In this document: in pieces, positions 40,999 through 50,931 of the stretch | Layout of the letters: every line of letters starts with the position of its first letter | How positions within the stretch are numbered: position 1 is the stretch's first letter | Source of the DNA: a bacterium | GTDB lineage: Bacteria > Bacillota > Bacilli > Lactobacillales > Streptococcaceae | DNA length: 64,000 nucleotides | NCBI GenBank assembly: GCA_905221205.1 | Contig: CAJNCG010000001.1 | Coordinates: forward strand, 248,001 to 312,000 | Direction of reading: 5' to 3' | Translations under genes and position numbers: made by a program | Notes under the pieces: generated by a model | Seen by the model: only the letters and a program-made list of their open reading frames with translations | Told to the model about the DNA's origin: nothing | Databases searched by the model: none

Positions 40999-41449
40999 TT
41001 ATTTCCTCTTTTAGCATTGCAATCAATAAAATAATCACTCCAACCGTCAGATAGCTATCTGCCACATTGAAAATTGCAAAATTAATAAAGTCAAGGTGGA
41101 ACATATCCACAACAAATCCTTGACTAATCCTGTCAATAAAGTTTCCAAGACCACCTGCAATGATTAATGTCAAGCCCAAGACCATCCAGAGTGAGTCCTC
41201 CATGTGTTTATGTAGATACCAAATGGCACCTACCATAACGACCAATGTAATGATAGCAAATAACCACTGCTGGTCTTGTAACATGGAGAAGGCTGCTCCT
41301 CGATTTTGCAGGTAGGTCAAGCTAACGAGATTGGGAATCCAAGAGCGAACTTCACCCAGTGGAATCTGCCAGACGATATAGGATTTGACTAACTGATCCA
41401 GCGCAATCAAAAGCAGTACAACGACTGCCACTATTCCTCTTTTTTTCAT
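40988..41449 (-). CDS. lspA: Lipoprotein signal peptidase (SPase II)
   Basis: 153 residues with four membrane helices. The catalytic aspartates are in GNFIDR and [11 protein letters not shown]. It cuts prolipoproteins such as the PrsA and peptide-binding lipoproteins in this window. Four-base overlap with the LysR gene. Confidence 0.95.
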   Translation of the reverse strand: MKKRGIVAVVVLLLIALDQLVKSYIVWQIPLGEVRSWIPNLVSLTYLQNRGAAFSMLQDQQWLFAIITLVVMVGAIWYLHKHMEDSLWMVLGLTLIIAGGLGNFIDRISQGFVVDMFHLDFINFAIFNVADSYLTVGVIILLIAMLKEEINGN

Positions 41450-42354
41450 GATTTCCTCTTCTGATCAAAATATTCTTGCATGACTTCTACGAAAAGAGTT
41501 CCAGCCTGACTAAGCTCCACTTCTTCCCGTTTGACATAGACCATGCGATTATCTAGGTTATCCTTGAGACGAATAACTGTGATGCCATTAACACTATCAC
41601 TATCTAAAAATCCAGAACCAGTCGCATAAGCATCCGTCCGCTCCAAAATACCATTCAAAGTAGCACGGTCTGTCACATTGAACATCTGTGAGCTAGCGCT
41701 GGTATCAACAAAGTTCTCTGAATAATAAAGGTACTCGTCTTTCTCTTGAGTGAAACGAACCGTTGGTAGGTCAGCTAAATCTTCCATGACCAATTCCTCT
41801 TTCTGGGCTAAAGGATGCCCCTCACGGAGATAAATGTGGGTATGAAAGGGAATCAATTCAATGACCTCCAGCCCTAGCTTTTCAACCCGTTGCATAATCC
41901 CCTTTTTATTTTGATTGTTGAGGTAGATAATGCCAATCTCACTATGCCCTTGCGCTACTTCGTCTAAAATTTGAACAGTAGTTGATTCAAAAATACGGAA
42001 GTTCTTATAATCCGGATAACGCTCTGAAAAAGCCGTAATGGTTGGTGGCAAGAAGTCATAGTGCTGGCTAGCAATGGAAAATTCATCTTTTTCTTCTTCA
42101 GGATTGGCATACTGATTTTGAAAAATATCAAATCCCTTGACCAATTCTTGCGCTTTTTCATAAAACTCCATACCGCGACGGGTCAAGAAAGTCCCTGAGC
42201 TGGTCCGACGGAAAATCTTAAAGCCCAACTCTTTTTCCAAATCACGCACAGAAATAGACAGACTCGGCTGGCTTACATACATCTTTTCAGCAGCTTCACG
42301 GAAAGTACCACTATTGGCAATGGCAACAACATAGCGTAATTGTTGAATGTTCAT
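41446..42354 (-). CDS. LysR family transcriptional regulator (CpsY/MtaR-like)
   Basis: 302 residues: winged helix at 1-60 ([22 protein letters not shown]) and a type-2 periplasmic-like effector domain (about 90-295). In streptococci relatives are called CpsY or MtaR and are linked to methionine transport and survival in blood or neutrophils. The effector is unknown. The genes lspA, rluD and pce follow in one transcript, an arrangement that may co-express the regulator and the surface enzyme. Confidence 0.82.
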   Translation of the reverse strand: MNIQQLRYVVAIANSGTFREAAEKMYVSQPSLSISVRDLEKELGFKIFRRTSSGTFLTRRGMEFYEKAQELVKGFDIFQNQYANPEEEKDEFSIASQHYDFLPPTITAFSERYPDYKNFRIFESTTVQILDEVAQGHSEIGIIYLNNQNKKGIMQRVEKLGLEVIELIPFHTHIYLREGHPLAQKEELVMEDLADLPTVRFTQEKDEYLYYSENFVDTSASSQMFNVTDRATLNGILERTDAYATGSGFLDSDSVNGITVIRLKDNLDNRMVYVKREEVELSQAGTLFVEVMQEYFDQKRKS

Positions 42355-42382
42355 CTTCTACCCCCAACTTCTTTATCTTTTC

Positions 42383-42391
42383 ATTATACCA
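42383..42391 (-). promoter_or_regulatory. Extended -10 promoter for lysR-lspA-rluD-pce
   Basis: TGGTATAAT on the minus strand, about 30 bases before the ATG. Confidence 0.65.
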
Positions 42392-42597
42392 TATTTTAGA
42401 AGTTTTCCAAAAAGGAAAAAAGTCTGGAAATTTTCAAGGCTCAATGAAGATTCTAACATTCCAATACAAGAATTAGAATAATGTCTTTTTTCTCATTTGA
42501 TTTCGAGAAAATAAAAACAGCAAATCTTTTTGATTTACCGTTTATAATATGATGCAAATACAATTCCCATAATATGGGTAGCAAAATGGGTACCAAA

Positions 42598-42632
42598 CCA
42601 AAAAAATAGGCTCTCCGAAAACTCGGAAAGCC
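42598..42632 (-). terminator. Terminator of rplU-prp-rpmA
   Basis: Hairpin GGCTTTCCGA/TCGGAGAGCC then TATTTTTTT on the minus strand. Confidence 0.85.
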
Positions 42633-42637
42633 TTATT

Positions 42638-42707
42638 TAATGCTAGTTCTAGCTTCCTCGCCTTTACAGTTCAAGGCTCGGGATAAAAAGGTTCACTGGA
42701 CCTTTTT
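42638..42707 (-). repeat. Structured repeat after rpmA, related to the trmFO leader repeat
   Basis: On the minus strand a hairpin AAAAAGGT/ACCTTTTT starts at the rpmA stop and is followed by CCGAGCCTTGAACTGTAAAG and CGAGGAAGCTAGAA. The order of motifs matches that at 31801-31907. Its own hairpin may also end rpmA transcripts, giving a double terminator. Confidence 0.45.
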
Positions 42708-42999
42708 ATTTAGCGATTGGGTAAACAGAAACTTGTTTTTTATCGCGTCCTTTACGTTCAAAGCGTACTACGCCTTCAACTTTAGCGAACAAAGTATCGT
42801 CTCCACCACGTCCAACGTTTACACCTGGGTAGATGTGTGTACCACGTTGACGGTAAAGGATTGATCCACCTGTTACAGTTTGTCCGTCAGCTGCTTTAGC
42901 TCCAAGACGTTTTGCTTGTGAATCACGTCCGTTTGATGTAGAACCTCCACCTTTTTTGTGGGCGAAAAGTTGCAAGTTGTTAAGAGTCATTTTTAACAT
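42706..42999 (-). CDS. rpmA: 50S ribosomal protein L27 with cleaved N-terminal extension
   Basis: 97 residues. The N-terminus [12 protein letters not shown] is followed directly by AHKKGGG, the true start of L27. Firmicutes remove this 12-residue extension with the Prp protease, cutting after the Phe. Mature L27 reaches the peptidyl transferase centre. RBS GGAGG. prp is encoded just upstream. Confidence 0.96.
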   Translation of the reverse strand: MLKMTLNNLQLFAHKKGGGSTSNGRDSQAKRLGAKAADGQTVTGGSILYRQRGTHIYPGVNVGRGGDDTLFAKVEGVVRFERKGRDKKQVSVYPIAK

Positions 43000-43015
43000 A
43001 ATGTTTTCCTCCGTG

Positions 43016-43369
<354 letters not shown>

Positions 43370-43375
43370 TTAAAA

Positions 43376-43690
43376 TTAAGCGTTGATTGCGTTGATGACA
43401 ACTTTTGTATATGGTTGACGGTGACCTTGTTTACGGTGGCTACCTTTTTTAGGTTTGTACTTGTAAGTAACAACTTTCTTTTGTTTTCCTTGTTTTTCAA
43501 CAGTTCCAACTACAGTAGCTCCAGCAACAAGTGGAGTTCCGACAACAGTGTTTTCACCACCAACAAGAACAACTTCGTTAAAAGTAACTTCTTGACCAGC
43601 TTCAACGTTCAATTTTTCAACGTAAACTGCTTGACCAACTTCAACTTTAACTTGTTTTCCGCCAGTTTTGATAATTGCGTATGTGCTCAT
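43376..43690 (-). CDS. rplU: 50S ribosomal protein L21
   Basis: 104 residues, [20 protein letters not shown] at the N-terminus and [19 protein letters not shown] at the C-terminus. Strong RBS AGGAGGT. First gene of rplU-prp-rpmA. Confidence 0.98.
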
Positions 43691-43828
43691 TATGCACCTC
43701 CTATGATTTTTATGGGTTTCCCCGAATTTTTTGTGAAGACTCGCCTAGCATCGTGGGACGAACCACTTAAACTTGAATAATCAAGCAACGATGTTCGTGC
43801 GGTTGCACAGGAACGTGCATAGTCAACT
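43691..43828 (-). promoter_or_regulatory. Leader of rplU-prp-rpmA (L21 leader candidate)
   Basis: A leader of about 138 bases, rich in short inverted repeats such as TGCACG...CGTGC-type and CGTTGCTTGATTATTCAAG on the minus strand. In Firmicutes a conserved L21 leader sits exactly here and is thought to bind L21. I did not check the Rfam covariance model. Confidence 0.5.
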
Positions 43829-43833
43829 CTTCA

Positions 43834-43862
43834 AGTATAGCATATCTCCTATTTTCTTACAA
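43834..43862 (-). promoter_or_regulatory. Promoter of rplU operon
   Basis: TTGTAA (43857-43862) and TATACT (43834-43839) with a 17-base spacer. Confidence 0.78.
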
Positions 43863-43872
43863 GTAATAACAC

Positions 43873-44565
43873 CTAAAATGAAGCTTTTTCTTTTACTTTT
43901 TTCTGCCATGAAGCAAAAAGCATACTGAAGTAAAAAATGCTCATCATAATAGGAACACCAAGAATAGTCTTTTCATGATAAAAAATCGTCAAATAGGCTG
44001 AAAAAACAACACCAAGGACAAAACTACTAAGCAGGCTAACAAATATGAAACCTTCACGCAAAAAAGGAGTGTGCTTAGTTCTGAAATAATCTCCAAAAGC
44101 CAGCATGGTCCGTTTGATATTTCCTGTCATAAATGCATTGTTATAAGCAATACCCGATACTTCCCCAAAAGCGGTTGTCACCAACCCCATACAAAAGGCC
44201 AAGGGCGGTACTAGATAGATATTCTCTACAGTTTGCGGCACAAATCCAATAATGATTGATAAGATTGCTAAAGGAATCAATGACAGAATAGGTTTTTTAA
44301 CAATTCTCAATTTTTCCTTATAAATCGTTAGTAAAAAGACCCCCATCATAAAAGCTAGCAAGGTCATTACTTTAGCACTAGCATCTGACACATTGTGTTG
44401 AATGAGACCCACTGATAGAAAGACGACATTCCCAGTTTGTCCAGCTACAAGAGTATTCCCTCTCACAATAAAAGTATAGGCATCTACATATCCTGCACAA
44501 AAAGTCAAAAAAAGCGCTAGCCTCTTAGACTGACGTGATATTTTTCTTATAGGTAGTAACCTCAT
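43873..44565 (-). CDS. YoaK family (DUF1275) membrane protein
   Basis: 230 residues with about six membrane helices. Conserved motifs FCAGYVDAYTFI, LVAGQTGNVVFLSVGL and NAFMTGNIKRTMLAFG belong to DUF1275. The function is unknown. The ATG at 44565 is chosen because GGGAGG lies 5 bases upstream; the ATG at 44577 would have none. Transcribed divergently from the oxidoreductase gene. Confidence 0.85.
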   Translation of the reverse strand: MRLLPIRKISRQSKRLALFLTFCAGYVDAYTFIVRGNTLVAGQTGNVVFLSVGLIQHNVSDASAKVMTLLAFMMGVFLLTIYKEKLRIVKKPILSLIPLAILSIIIGFVPQTVENIYLVPPLAFCMGLVTTAFGEVSGIAYNNAFMTGNIKRTMLAFGDYFRTKHTPFLREGFIFVSLLSSFVLGVVFSAYLTIFYHEKTILGVPIMMSIFYFSMLFASWQKKVKEKASF

Positions 44566-44596
44566 TTTTCCTCCCATTTCATTTACTCATCTCATT

Positions 44597-44605
44597 ATTG
44601 TACCA
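44597..44605 (-). promoter_or_regulatory. Extended -10 promoter for the DUF1275 gene
   Basis: TGGTACAAT on the minus strand, 31 bases upstream of the start. Confidence 0.55.
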
Positions 44606-44654
44606 CTTTCTTTGGGAAAGTCCTAGTAGCTTATTTGAAATTTTTTACCCTCTG

Positions 44655-44684
44655 TTGGATAGTACCGTCTATCTATGTTATAAT
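44655..44684 (+). promoter_or_regulatory. Promoter for the oxidoreductase-helicase pair
   Basis: TTGGAT (44655-44660), an 18-base spacer and TATAAT (44679-44684) preceded by TGT, an extended -10. Confidence 0.72.
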
Positions 44685-44718
44685 GAAAGAAGGATTTGAA
44701 ATCGGAAAAGGAGTATTT

Positions 44719-45702
44719 ATGCTTAAATTAGGTGTCATTGGAACAGGTGCTATCAGCCATCACTTCATAGAAGCAACCCATACCAGCGGAGAATACCAGT
44801 TGGTCGCAGTCTATTCTAGAAAACTTGAAACCGCAGCAACCTTTGCTTCTCCCTATGAAAATATCCAACTCTTCGATCAATTAGAGGACTTCTTCAGCTC
44901 TTCCTTTGATGTAGTCTATATTGCTAGCCCAAACTCCTTGCATTTTGCTCAGGCAAAAGCTGCCTTGTCTGCTAGTAAACACGTTATTCTTGAAAAGCCA
45001 GCTGTCACTCAACCACAAGAATGGCTGAATTTGATTCAAACAGCTGAGAAAAATAATTGTTTTATCTTTGAAGCAGCTCGTAATTATCACGAGAAAGCTT
45101 TCACTACTATCAAAAACTTTTTAGCAGACAAGCAAGTGTTGGGAGCAGATTTCAACTATGCCAAGTATTCTTCCAAGATGCCAGATTTGTTAGCTGGTCA
45201 GACACCAAATGTCTTTTCAGACCGTTTTGCTGGTGGAGCCCTTATGGACTTGGGGATTTATCCCCTCTATGCTGCCATTCGTCTTTTTGGAAAAGCTCAG
45301 GACTCAACCTACCATGCTCAACAGCTTGACAATAGCATTGACCTAAATGGAGATGGTATCCTCTTCTATCCAGAATTTCAAGTTCACATCAAGGCTGGGA
45401 AAAACATCACTTCCAATCTTCCTTGCGAGATTTATACGACAGATGGAACCTTGACTCTCAACACGATTGAGCATATTCAATCAGCTATTTTTACCGACCA
45501 CCAAGGACATCAAGTCCAGCTCCCTATCCAACAGGCTCCTCATACGATGACTGAGGAAGTCGCTGCATTTGCACAGATGATTCAGCAACCAGACCAGACA
45601 CTCTACCAGACTTGGCTGGACGATGCAAGCTCTGTTCATGACCTACTATATACCATGCGCCAGACTGCTGGCATTAGATTTGAGGCAGAAAATGAAAACT
45701 AA
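44719..45702 (+). CDS. Gfo/Idh/MocA family oxidoreductase
   Basis: 327 residues from MLKLGVIGTGAIS; AAAAGGAG precedes this ATG. Rossmann motif GVIGTGAISHHF, then ILEKPAVTQPQEW, the Gfo/Idh EKP motif, and GGALMDLGIYPLY near the substrate site. NAD(P)-dependent sugar or inositol-type substrates are usual in the family; this one is unknown. Overlaps the helicase gene by 11 bases, so they are co-translated. Confidence 0.85.
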   Translation: MLKLGVIGTGAISHHFIEATHTSGEYQLVAVYSRKLETAATFASPYENIQLFDQLEDFFSSSFDVVYIASPNSLHFAQAKAALSASKHVILEKPAVTQPQEWLNLIQTAEKNNCFIFEAARNYHEKAFTTIKNFLADKQVLGADFNYAKYSSKMPDLLAGQTPNVFSDRFAGGALMDLGIYPLYAAIRLFGKAQDSTYHAQQLDNSIDLNGDGILFYPEFQVHIKAGKNITSNLPCEIYTTDGTLTLNTIEHIQSAIFTDHQGHQVQLPIQQAPHTMTEEVAAFAQMIQQPDQTLYQTWLDDASSVHDLLYTMRQTAGIRFEAENEN

Positions 45703-46774
45703 ACTACCGACTGAATGGCAAGAACTGAGCGACCAACTCGGTTTCCAAGAATTCACCCCCATTCAAACTCAACTATTTGAGCCTATCCTTGCAGGAGAAA
45801 ACCTCCTAGGAGTGAGCCCAACAGGAACTGGTAAGACCCTCGCTTACCTCCTACCAAGCCTTCTCAGACTACAAAAGAAAAAAGCGCAGCAACTATTGAT
45901 TCTAGCACCAAATACGGAGCTTGCTGGACAGATTTTTGACGTATGTAAAACGTGGGCAGAAGCTATTGGCTTGACAGCCCAGCTCTTCCTATCAGGTTCA
46001 AGTCAGAAACGCCAGATTGAACGACTCAAAAAAGGACCAGAAATTCTAATCGGCACTCCTGGTCGTATCTTTGAGTTGATTAAATTGAAAAAAATCAAGA
46101 TGATGAATGTAGAAACCATCATCCTGGATGAATTTGACCAATTGCTTGATGATTCTCAGATTCACTTTGTCGAGAAAATCACCCACTACGCACCTCGTGA
46201 CCACCAACTCATCTACATGAGTGCGACAACCAAGTTTGACCAAGAAAAGATTGCATCTAATACGCGAACCATTGATCTCTCTGACCAAAAACTAGACAAT
46301 ATCCAGCACTTCTACATGCAGGTAGAGCAACGTCACCGCGTTGATATGCTACGAAAATTGGCTCATGTTGAGGATTTCCGCGGGCTAGTCTTCTTTAACA
46401 GCCTATCAGACCTTGGGAGTGCTGAGGAAAAACTACAGTATCGTGATATATTGGCTGTTTCCCTCGCTAGCGATGTCAATGTCAAGTTTAGAAAAGTTAT
46501 CCTAGAAAAGTTTAAAGATAAGCAACTAACCCTACTCCTTTCAACTGACCTTCTGGCTCGTGGGATTGATATCGATAGCCTAGAATGCGTCGTAAACTTT
46601 GATGTTCCTAGAGATATTGAAACCTACACTCACCGTGCTGGCCGTACAGGTCGCATGGGTAAAGAGGGCTATGTTATCACTCTCGTCACTCATCCAGAAG
46701 AACTTAAAAAACTCAAGAAGTTCGCAAGTGTACGTGAAATTGTCCTAAAAAATCAAGAACTCTATATCAAATAA
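45692..46774 (+). CDS. DEAD-box RNA helicase with a DEFD motif II
   Basis: 360 residues from MKTKLPTEWQELS. Q motif GFQEFTPIQ, motif I SPTGTGKT, Ia APNTELAGQ, motif II DEFD in place of DEAD, motif III SAT, motif VI HRAGRTGR. The C-terminal extension is minimal, so it is a small helicase of the RhlE/CshB type, probably acting in ribosome assembly or RNA decay. The frame to 45623 is not supported. Confidence 0.88.
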   Translation: MKTKLPTEWQELSDQLGFQEFTPIQTQLFEPILAGENLLGVSPTGTGKTLAYLLPSLLRLQKKKAQQLLILAPNTELAGQIFDVCKTWAEAIGLTAQLFLSGSSQKRQIERLKKGPEILIGTPGRIFELIKLKKIKMMNVETIILDEFDQLLDDSQIHFVEKITHYAPRDHQLIYMSATTKFDQEKIASNTRTIDLSDQKLDNIQHFYMQVEQRHRVDMLRKLAHVEDFRGLVFFNSLSDLGSAEEKLQYRDILAVSLASDVNVKFRKVILEKFKDKQLTLLLSTDLLARGIDIDSLECVVNFDVPRDIETYTHRAGRTGRMGKEGYVITLVTHPEELKKLKKFASVREIVLKNQELYIK

Positions 46775-46782
46775 TCTCCATT

Positions 46783-46815
46783 GCTCTATGCACATCAGGT
46801 GTATGGAGCTTTTTT
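46783..46815 (+). terminator. Terminator after the helicase gene
   Basis: GCTCTATGCAC/GTGTATGGAGC hairpin followed by TTTTTT. Confidence 0.85.
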
Positions 46816-46847
46816 ATAAGCAATTATTTAATTTTAGTTCAATATTC

Positions 46848-46877
46848 GAAAAAAAGAACCTTGCAAAGCAAGATTCT
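46848..46877 (-). terminator. Terminator after tuf
   Basis: AGAATCTTGC/GCAAGGTTCT hairpin with TTTTTTTCG on the minus strand, converging on the helicase terminator. Confidence 0.85.
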
Positions 46878-46923
46878 TTTAGTGTCTGACTTAAATAATT
46901 GTTCTTCTGGGAACTAAATCGAA

Positions 46924-48120
<1,197 letters not shown>

Positions 48121-48191
48121 TTGAGTAAAAGCCTCCAATAAAATATATTTTATAGATAGACAGTAGGCAATACAGTCTAACTTTCCTTACT

Positions 48192-48219
48192 ATTTTATCA
48201 AATTTCAGCTAAATTGCAA
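48192..48219 (-). promoter_or_regulatory. Promoter of tuf
   Basis: TTGCAA (48214-48219), a 16-base spacer and TAAAAT (48192-48197) preceded by TGA. The leader is about 65 bases. Confidence 0.75.
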
Positions 48220-48297
48220 GTGTTTTACAAAGTTTTTGTGAATTATTCTTAATCTACTAATCTAAACGGTACTTCTACTCCTATCACTTGCCTAAAT

Positions 48298-48325
48298 AAA
48301 AAGAAAAATCAGGAATTTCCTGACT
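48298..48325 (-). terminator. Terminator after the AI-2E family gene
   Basis: AGTCAGGA/TCCTGATT hairpin and TTTTCTTTTTA on the minus strand. Confidence 0.82.
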
Positions 48326-48326
48326 T

Positions 48327-49436
48327 TTACTTGGCTAATTCTCTTTCTCGTTCTTTCATTATTTTATGATTTTCATACAAGCGAGATAAGAACTTAGAAA
48401 TTTCTTTCAAGATAGAATAGGTTGGTACAGCGACAATCATACCAATGACACCATAGATATTACTTGATAACAAAAGTAATACTAAAATCGTAATTGGATG
48501 GACTTTCATCACGCCACCAACGATTCGAGGGTAGAGGATATTTCCATCCACTTGTTGAATGATTAGCATATAAACAACTGCAATCAGCATTCTATGCGGA
48601 TCAGTAAAAACATTGGCGATAATCATCGGAATCAAGCCAATACTTGGTCCCACATAAGGAATGAGATTGGCCAATCCTGAAAAGATAGCAAAGACCAAAG
48701 CGTATTTCAAACCAATCACGCTATATCCGATAAAGGCCAAACAACCGATAATAATCGCATCAATTGCGACTCCACTAATATAGCGAGCAATTGTCGCATT
48801 CAAATTCTTTAAGAGGCCTGTAATATGCAACTTATCTCTCTTTAAAACAGTACGCTCAAGCATCGGTAAAAATTTGTGGCCATCCAACAAAAAATATACC
48901 AAAAATACAGGAGTCATAATAATAATCAAAACGGTACTAAAGAGAGCTGATATAACACTTCCGACACTATTAGTCACACTATTTAGGATATTTTGTAGAA
49001 TATCTACATAGGACAGATTTAATTGTTGAATTGTCGCCTGAATATCTAAATTTTGAAAGGCTGGATAAGTGGATAAATCCACAATCAAATTTTGCAAACG
49101 ACTGTAGATAGTCTGGCTAGTCGCAATCAAGCTGGTCAACTGATTAATCAAAATCGGCAAGAGATAGACTACCCCAATGACAAGTCCCCAGACCAATGCA
49201 CACAAGGTTAGTAGAATACCAATGATACGATTAATTTTGAAGTACTTTTGTAGAAAGCTAACAATAGGATTGGTCAAATAATATAAAAAACCACCTAGAA
49301 GAAAAGGAATCATGATGGTGTTTGCGACGCTCACAAAAGGTGTAATAATCGCTCCCATCTCTCTCCATAAGTAAAAGATGATTGTTAATAGTAAAATCTC
49401 ACTGGTCCAAAAAAATAATTTATTCTTACGAAACAT
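48327..49436 (-). CDS. AI-2E family transporter
   Basis: 369 residues with about eight membrane helices. The central motif GLANLIPYVGPSIGLIPM and the region QQVDGNILYPRIVGG are diagnostic of the AI-2E/PerM family. Members export various small molecules or Na+; the name comes from E. coli TqsA, and transport of autoinducer-2 should not be assumed. RBS GGAGG. Probably monocistronic. Confidence 0.87.
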   Translation of the reverse strand: MFRKNKLFFWTSEILLLTIIFYLWREMGAIITPFVSVANTIMIPFLLGGFLYYLTNPIVSFLQKYFKINRIIGILLTLCALVWGLVIGVVYLLPILINQLTSLIATSQTIYSRLQNLIVDLSTYPAFQNLDIQATIQQLNLSYVDILQNILNSVTNSVGSVISALFSTVLIIIMTPVFLVYFLLDGHKFLPMLERTVLKRDKLHITGLLKNLNATIARYISGVAIDAIIIGCLAFIGYSVIGLKYALVFAIFSGLANLIPYVGPSIGLIPMIIANVFTDPHRMLIAVVYMLIIQQVDGNILYPRIVGGVMKVHPITILVLLLLSSNIYGVIGMIVAVPTYSILKEISKFLSRLYENHKIMKERERELAK

Positions 49437-49520
49437 GAGGTACCTCCATTCATCTATTTTACCATACTTTCAAAAAAGCTTCTTTCTTATATCATGAAAC
49501 TGGGAATATTTTTTTCTTTA

Positions 49521-49529
49521 TGTTAGAAT
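49521..49529 (+). promoter_or_regulatory. Extended -10 promoter for dacA, very close to the ATG
   Basis: TGTTAGAAT ends 9 bases before the ATG at 49539. Normal start-site spacing would leave 2-3 leader bases at most. No Shine-Dalgarno sequence is present. Confidence 0.6.
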
Positions 49530-49538
49530 AAACTTACT

Positions 49539-50780
49539 ATGAAAAAAATAATTTTAACTCTATTAAGCCTATCCGTAATTGGCTCAGCATCTACTGTTGT
49601 TGCTCAAGATTTTAATATTGCTGCTAAACATGCAATTGCTGTTGAAGCAACTACTGGTAAAATTCTCTATGAGAAAGATGCAACCCAACCTGTCGAAATC
49701 GCTTCTATCACAAAATTGATTACGGTTTATCTTGTCTATGAAGCCTTGGAAAACGGAAGTATTACACTATCTACCCCAGTAGATATTTCTGACTATCCTT
49801 ATAAGTTAACGACAAATTCTGAAGCAAGTAATGTTCCTATGGAGGCTCGTAATTATACCGTTGAACAACTACTTGAAGCAACCCTAGTATCTAGTGCTAA
49901 CAGTGCTGCTATTGCCTTAGCAGAGAAAATTGCTGGCTCAGAGAAGGACTTTGTTGATATGATGCGTGCAAAACTCTTAGAATGGGGAATTCAGGATGCT
50001 ACTGTTGTCAATACAACTGGTCTGAACAATGAAACTCTAGGGGATAACATTTACCCAGGCTCTAAAAAAGATGATGAAAATAAGCTCAGTGCTTATGATG
50101 TTGCTATCGTTGCTCGTAACCTCATCAAAAAGTACCCACAAGTCTTGGAAATCACCAAAAAACCATCTTCTACTTTTGCTGGAATGACAATAACTTCGAC
50201 AAACTACATGTTAGAAGGCATGCCTGCTCATCGCGGTGGTTTTGACGGACTCAAGACAGGAACAACAGACAAAGCTGGTGAATCTTTTGTTGGTACTACT
50301 GTTGAAAAAGGGATGAGGGTTATTACAGTCGTTTTGAATGCAGACCATCAAGACAATAATCCTTACGCTCGTTTTACAGCTACATCGTCACTAATGGATT
50401 ATATTTCTTCTACATTCACACTTCGCAAAATCGTTCAAAAAGGTGATGCCTACCAAGATAGCAAAGCACCTGTACAAGATGGAAAAGAAGATGCGGTCAC
50501 TGCCGTTGCCAAAGATGATATCTCTCTAATTGAACGTGTTGGAAGTCAATCTTCCCAATCTGTTCAATTCACTCCTGATTCTAAAGCAATCCCAGCACCA
50601 CTTGAAGCCGGAACAGTGGTTGGACATTTGACTTATGAAGACAAGGACTTGATTGGTCAAGGTTACATTACCACAGAACGACCTAGTTTCGAAATGGTAG
50701 CGGAAAAGAAAGTAGAAAAAGCTTTCTTCTTAAAAGTTTGGTGGAATCAGTTTATCCGATTTATCAACGAAAAATTATAA
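49539..50780 (+). CDS. dacA: D-alanyl-D-alanine carboxypeptidase DacA (PBP3)
   Basis: 413 residues. Signal peptide about 1-22; catalytic motifs Ser56-I-T-Lys59, Ser119-A-Asn121 and Lys239-T-Gly241, the positions known for pneumococcal PBP3. C-terminal domain and an amphipathic helix (about 390-413) that anchors it to the membrane. It trims the terminal D-Ala of stem peptides, limiting cross-linking. Its mRNA appears leaderless. Confidence 0.96.
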   Translation: MKKIILTLLSLSVIGSASTVVAQDFNIAAKHAIAVEATTGKILYEKDATQPVEIASITKLITVYLVYEALENGSITLSTPVDISDYPYKLTTNSEASNVPMEARNYTVEQLLEATLVSSANSAAIALAEKIAGSEKDFVDMMRAKLLEWGIQDATVVNTTGLNNETLGDNIYPGSKKDDENKLSAYDVAIVARNLIKKYPQVLEITKKPSSTFAGMTITSTNYMLEGMPAHRGGFDGLKTGTTDKAGESFVGTTVEKGMRVITVVLNADHQDNNPYARFTATSSLMDYISSTFTLRKIVQKGDAYQDSKAPVQDGKEDAVTAVAKDDISLIERVGSQSSQSVQFTPDSKAIPAPLEAGTVVGHLTYEDKDLIGQGYITTERPSFEMVAEKKVEKAFFLKVWWNQFIRFINEKL

Positions 50781-50781
50781 C

Positions 50782-50812
50782 AAAAAAATCGCGGTTTAAA
50801 CCGCAATTTTTT
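50782..50812 (+). terminator. Terminator after dacA (bidirectional)
   Basis: Perfect GCGGTTTAAACCGC hairpin flanked by A7 and T6. It can also end transcripts from the minus strand (sufB and the hypothetical gene). Confidence 0.88.
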
Positions 50813-50816
50813 ATTT

Positions 50817-50924
50817 TATAGTGAAATGAAATAAAAACTGAACAAATTTATTGAGACATGAAAACTAATTTCTAAAAATGTTTTAGAAATCACAGTGTAC
50901 TATTCCAGTTTCAATTCATTATAT
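50817..50924. repeat. RUP element (repeat unit of pneumococcus)
   Basis: 108 bases with near-perfect inverted ends TATAGTGAAATGAAA and TTTCAATTCATTATA, and TA at both ends as for IS630-type TA target duplication. RUP is about 107 bases and is thought to be mobilised by the IS630-Spn1 transposase. The interior includes TTCTAAAAATGTTTTAGAAAT. It lies between the dacA terminator and the hypothetical gene downstream of sufB. Confidence 0.72.
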
Positions 50925-50931
50925 TTGTTTT

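Larger units (their letters stand above)
42355..42705. other. 351-base intergenic region between lysR and rpmA
   Basis: From left to right: the lysR promoter (42383-42391), AT-rich sequence with no recognised element (42400-42595), the rpmA operon terminator and a repeat-like hairpin reaching into the rpmA stop codon. A plus-strand TATAAT at 42543-42548 has no -35. Confidence 0.6.

Noticed and set aside
42543..42632. Small plus-strand RNA from TATAAT to the rpmA terminator
   Set aside because: No -35 and no TGn; the hairpin is better explained as the rpmA operon terminator.
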